Below, piece after piece: positions 13,036 to 15,397 of a stretch of DNA of 15,397 nucleotides; position 1 is the first letter of the stretch; each line of letters starts with the position of its first letter. Source of the stretch: JBBQHM01 sp038323965 (GTDB lineage Bacteria; Verrucomicrobiota; Verrucomicrobiia; Chthoniobacterales; UBA10450). The translations under genes and the position numbers were made by a program. The notes beneath the pieces are model-generated. The model had not been told where the DNA came from. It searched no databases and saw only the letters and a list, made by a program, of their open reading frames with translations. The DNA lies in assembly GCA_038323965.1 (NCBI GenBank), contig JBBQHM010000050.1, forward strand, positions 1 to 15,397, written 5' to 3'.

Positions 13036-13128
13036 GTCATCCCGAGCGAAGCCGAGGGGCCCCGCGGCGTCACGGACAGCATCCTTGCTCATTTCGCCGC
13101 GGGGTCCCTCGGCTTCGCTCGGGATGAC
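13036..13128. repeat. Inverted-repeat element copy 4 (93 bp), between glmM and scpB
   Basis: The left arm starts GTCATCCCGAGCGAAGCCGA (13036) and the right arm ends TTCGCTCGGGATGAC (13128). The 29-nt arms differ at one position (GGGGCCCC against GGGACCCC). The centre includes CAGCATCC on the plus strand. It takes up most of the 126-bp gap between the glmM stop and the scpB start and leaves the scpB GGAGG free by 2 nt. Confidence 0.9.
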
Positions 13129-13147
13129 TGTGGTGCGATGGAGTCTC

Positions 13148-14533
13148 TCATTTTGCTCCAATCGCGTTTTCAATTGCTTCCGCGATTCGCGTGGCGTGCC
13201 CGTCGATTTGACTGAACTCACGCCCTTCGATTAACAGCCGAATCTTCGGTTCTGTCCCGGAGTATCGCAGGAGCACGCGCCCTTTGCCCGACAGCTCGCT
13301 CTCGGCCTGACCCACCAGCTTCATCACGTCGGTTAATTCATCCAGCGGCGGCTTCGTCTTCACCCGCAAATTCCGTTGTGCCTGCGGATACTTGTTCAGC
13401 ACGCGCTTCAATTCGCTCAGCGGCTTGCCCGTCGCCTGCATGATCCGCAAAATTTGCAGCGCACTCACAATGCCATCGCCGGTTGTCGCGTATTCCCGAA
13501 AAATAATGTGACCGCTCTGCTCGCCGCCGACGTACAAATTCTGTTCAACCATCTTCTCGATGACATAGCGGTCACCGACTTTTGTCCGCAGCACTTTGCC
13601 GCCATGGGCACCGATCGTTTCGTCGAGTCCGAAGTTGCTCATCACGGTCGCGACCAGCGTGTTTTGCGCGAGCTGCTTCGACTTCAGTAAATCAACCGCC
13701 GCGATCGCGAGAATTTCGTCGCCATCGACGATCTCGCCATTCTCGTCCGCCAGCAGAACACGGTCAGCATCCCCATCGACCGTGATGCCGATCTGCGCTT
13801 TGTGTTCTCGCACCAGACGCTGAATTTCCTCTGAATGCGTGCTGCCGCAGCCGGCGTTGATGTTGGTCCCGTTCGGCTCGTCGTGCGCCACGCTCACATC
13901 CGCACCAAGTTCGCGTAAAATGCACGGCGTCGACTTATAGCCCGCGCCATTCGCGACATCGACCACCACACGCATTTTCTCCAGCGTCATCGAACGCGGG
14001 AAACTTGACTTCGCGTACTCGACGTAACGGCCGAGCGCGTCATCGATGCGCGTGGCACGGCCGATCGATTGCGCGGTCGGCCGGATCTCATCGATCTCGC
14101 CAGTGAACACCAACTGCTCGATCTGTTGCTCGACCTGATCGTCCAACTTGTAGCCGTCATGCCGGAAAAATTTGATGCCGTTGTCTTCGTACGAATTGTG
14201 CGACGCGCTCAGCACGATCCCCGCGTCCGCACGCAGTGACCGCGTGATGTAGGCGACACCCGGCGTCGGCAAAGGTCCGATGATGAGAACATCGACGCCG
14301 AGCGACGTGATCCCGGCCACCATCGCATTCTCCAGCATGTAACCCGAGAGCCGCGTGTCTTTGCCGAGGACAATCTTCGGACGCGCGCCGGAGGAGTGCT
14401 TGCGCGGATTCAGCTGCAGCAAAACATGCGCGGCCGCACGACCGAGTTTTAGAGCCGTCTCGGCCGTCACAGGCTCGACGTTTGCAACACCGCGCACGCC
14501 ATCGGTTCCGAAAATTTTCCGCGACTTCGTCAC
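13148..14533 (-). CDS. glmM: Phosphoglucosamine mutase
   Basis: Converts glucosamine-6-phosphate to glucosamine-1-phosphate for UDP-GlcNAc, peptidoglycan and LPS synthesis. It has 461 residues, a little longer than E. coli GlmM (445). FGTDGVRG is at 8-15. The phosphoserine loop SASHNSYEDNGIKFF has Ser111 as the likely phosphorylated residue. The magnesium loop DGDADR is at 253-258, the sugar-specificity loop GGEQSGH at 336-342, and the phosphate-binding loop RYSGTEP at 423-429 (Tyr where Pro is more usual). The start is GTG at 14533 (VTKSRKIFGTDG). No strong Shine-Dalgarno is seen. It follows the acyltransferase on the same strand with repeat copy 5 between, and precedes scpB with copy 4 between. 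Confidence 0.95.
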   Translation of the reverse strand: MTKSRKIFGTDGVRGVANVEPVTAETALKLGRAAAHVLLQLNPRKHSSGARPKIVLGKDTRLSGYMLENAMVAGITSLGVDVLIIGPLPTPGVAYITRSLRADAGIVLSASHNSYEDNGIKFFRHDGYKLDDQVEQQIEQLVFTGEIDEIRPTAQSIGRATRIDDALGRYVEYAKSSFPRSMTLEKMRVVVDVANGAGYKSTPCILRELGADVSVAHDEPNGTNINAGCGSTHSEEIQRLVREHKAQIGITVDGDADRVLLADENGEIVDGDEILAIAAVDLLKSKQLAQNTLVATVMSNFGLDETIGAHGGKVLRTKVGDRYVIEKMVEQNLYVGGEQSGHIIFREYATTGDGIVSALQILRIMQATGKPLSELKRVLNKYPQAQRNLRVKTKPPLDELTDVMKLVGQAESELSGKGRVLLRYSGTEPKIRLLIEGREFSQIDGHATRIAEAIENAIGAK

Positions 14534-14587
14534 AAACGAACTGAAAGGCCGCGCCAGCGGTTCGTAAACCGTAAACTATACCTCCCG

Positions 14588-14684
14588 GTCATCCCGAGCG
14601 AAGCCGAGGGTCCCCGTCGTGTCAGCTAGAACTGCGCTGCTCGCTCGTACTTTCGCGGGGTCCCTCGACTCCGCTCGGGATGAC
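14588..14684. repeat. Inverted-repeat element copy 5 (97 bp), overlapping the acyltransferase 3' end
   Basis: The left arm starts GTCATCCCGAGCGAAGCCGA (14588) and the right arm ends CCGCTCGGGATGAC (14684). The 29-nt arms differ at three positions. The centre includes CAGCTAGAA on the plus strand. The acyltransferase frame reads from the right end through about 60 nt of the element to a TGA at 14622-14624, so the element is partly translated. Confidence 0.88.
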
Positions 14685-15263
14685 TGAGGTTGCACGCTCC
14701 CCGATCCTCCTCGCCGGAACGCCTCCCCAGATTTCAAACTCCGGCACATTTTGATTCACCACTGCTCCAGCGGCGACGATCGCTCCGCGTCCAATTGTGA
14801 CCCCTTTTAAGACCAGAACATTTGCACCCAGCCAGACATCACGATCCAAAACAATCGCCGCTTCCGTGCCGCCCTCCTGCTCCCGCATCGGCGTTTCACG
14901 GCTCGCGCTCGCGTGATCGTGATCGATGAACTTACAGCCCGACGCGATCAGGCAATTGGGCCCAATCTCCACGCGTTGCCGGAAATTAAATTCGCAGGCC
15001 GCGCCGATAAAAACATTCCCGCCAATAATCAGGCGCGGGCCCGGCTGATAAATGCCGTCGAATTTAAAATGGATATCGTGCTCGAGCTGACAATCGCGCC
15101 CAAGCCAAACCTGATGCGGCCATGTCACGTAAACACGCGGTAACAACGTCCCGCGGCCAACCTGCATTCCGAGCAGCCGATAATAAATCGTCCGGATAGA
15201 TGCGATCATTCTCGCGCCCAACGCGCGCGCGCGAAAAATGCCCCGGGCGGTCGGCGAATTCAT
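14622..15263 (-). CDS. Left-handed beta-helix (hexapeptide repeat) acyltransferase
   Basis: Probable acetyl- or acyltransferase of the LbH/NodL-MaoA-WbbJ type acting on a sugar or cell-surface precursor; the acceptor is unknown. It has 213 residues from ATG at 15263. Repeats of the [LIV]-G-x4 kind run from VWLGRDCQLEHDI (about 52) through IIGGNVFIGAACEFNF, VEIGPNCLIASGCKFIDHDH (99-117, with likely catalytic His), VWLGANVLVLKGVTIGRGAIVAAGAVV (143-169) and the usual closing GGVPARRIG (180-188). After GERATS the protein continues for about 20 residues (VIPSGVEGPRE...SSS) that are encoded by repeat copy 5 and are unlikely to be ancestral. An upstream ATG at 15338 would add an Arg-rich stretch overlapping another frame; I reject it. 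Confidence 0.85.
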   Translation of the reverse strand: MNSPTARGIFRARALGARMIASIRTIYYRLLGMQVGRGTLLPRVYVTWPHQVWLGRDCQLEHDIHFKFDGIYQPGPRLIIGGNVFIGAACEFNFRQRVEIGPNCLIASGCKFIDHDHASASRETPMREQEGGTEAAIVLDRDVWLGANVLVLKGVTIGRGAIVAAGAVVNQNVPEFEIWGGVPARRIGERATSVIPSGVEGPRESTSEQRSSS

Positions 15264-15279
15264 TTCGTGCTGCGCCGCA

Positions 15280-15397
15280 TCACGGCGCCGCTGCCGGCGT
15301 CTTCGATCGGTCGTGATCGCTGAAGAAAACGCACTCATTTTCCATCCCGAGCAGCGTCGCCCATTTCAGCGGAAACTTTTGCACTTCCACGCTGCGC
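15280..15397 (-). CDS. C-terminal fragment of an unidentified gene (runs off the right edge)
   Basis: The minus-strand frame from the right edge gives RSVEVQKFPLKWATLLGMEN followed by ECVFFSDHDRSKTPAAAP and a TGA at 15282-15280. It is 38 residues long with no frame break. The amino-acid mix is plausible for a real protein, and it would end 16 nt before the acyltransferase ATG, a typical operon spacing. The competing frame here is Arg-rich, as shadows in GC-rich DNA often are. I cannot assign a family from so little. Confidence 0.5.
   Translation of the reverse strand, partial: RSVEVQKFPLKWATLLGMENECVFFSDHDRSKTPAAAP

Noticed and set aside
12660..13082. Minus-strand frame starting in repeat copy 4 and overlapping scpB
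   Set aside because: It is out of frame with scpB, whose winged-helix motifs are clear, and its sequence is low-complexity shadow.
14534..14587. Promoter or small gene upstream of glmM
   Set aside because: No convincing -35/-10 pair, open frame or stable hairpin was seen in this short stretch.
15264..15338. Arg-rich N-terminal extension of the acyltransferase
   Set aside because: The stretch RRRRQRRRDAAQHE looks like a shadow frame and overlaps a better-looking upstream coding frame.
15340..15360. Partial match CATCCCGAGC to the repeat arm
   Set aside because: Only about 10 nt match and there is no partner arm; it lies inside a plausible coding frame.

Overview
The window looks like chromosomal core-genome DNA from a free-living bacterium of the PVC superphylum. 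The best guess is a soil Verrucomicrobium (Spartobacteria / Chthoniobacterales type). This rests on protein character (an IspG with the extra middle domain, a CdsA with a changed signature) and on GC-rich composition, not on a database match. I see no phage, integrase, transposase, CRISPR array, rRNA or tRNA. No gene-free stretch exceeds 300 bases; the longest is 10137-10401.

Left part (1-5057), all on the minus strand, read cdsA > dxr > rseP > ybjQ > ispG. The gaps are 19, 4, 36 and 3 nt, so this is probably one operon. It covers phospholipid precursor synthesis (CdsA), two MEP isoprenoid steps (Dxr, IspG), the site-2 membrane protease RseP and a small YbjQ-family protein. IspG runs off the left edge. 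Middle part (5058-8522): tdh (threonine dehydrogenase) on the plus strand overlaps the start of a small helical, possibly ferritin-like protein. That gene converges with a minus-strand RhlE-like DEAD-box helicase, which diverges from a plus-strand YfcE-like phosphoesterase. 

Right part (8523-15397), all on the minus strand, read: partial unknown gene > hexapeptide acyltransferase > glmM > scpB > lemA > TPM protein 1 (secreted/anchored) > TPM protein 2 (cytoplasmic) > rpoA > rplQ. A strong intrinsic terminator follows rplQ at 8552-8588. These genes serve cell-wall precursor synthesis (GlmM), chromosome segregation (ScpB), an envelope LemA/TPM module, and transcription and translation (RpoA, L17).

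The most unusual content lies between the genes. Five copies of an 89-97 bp inverted-repeat element, bounded by GTCATCCCG...CGGGATGAC, sit at 5101, 10311, 11593, 13036 and 14588. Four of them fill four successive gaps of the right-hand gene run. One supplies the apparent start codon of TPM protein 1, and another is translated as the C-terminal tail of the acyltransferase. The second notable region is the rpoA leader. It holds a possible H-type pseudoknot, a hairpin lying exactly between a Shine-Dalgarno-like stretch and the start codon, and an 8-bp inverted repeat around a candidate promoter. These are sequence-based hypotheses, not shown functions. The genes themselves are mostly well-known housekeeping families.
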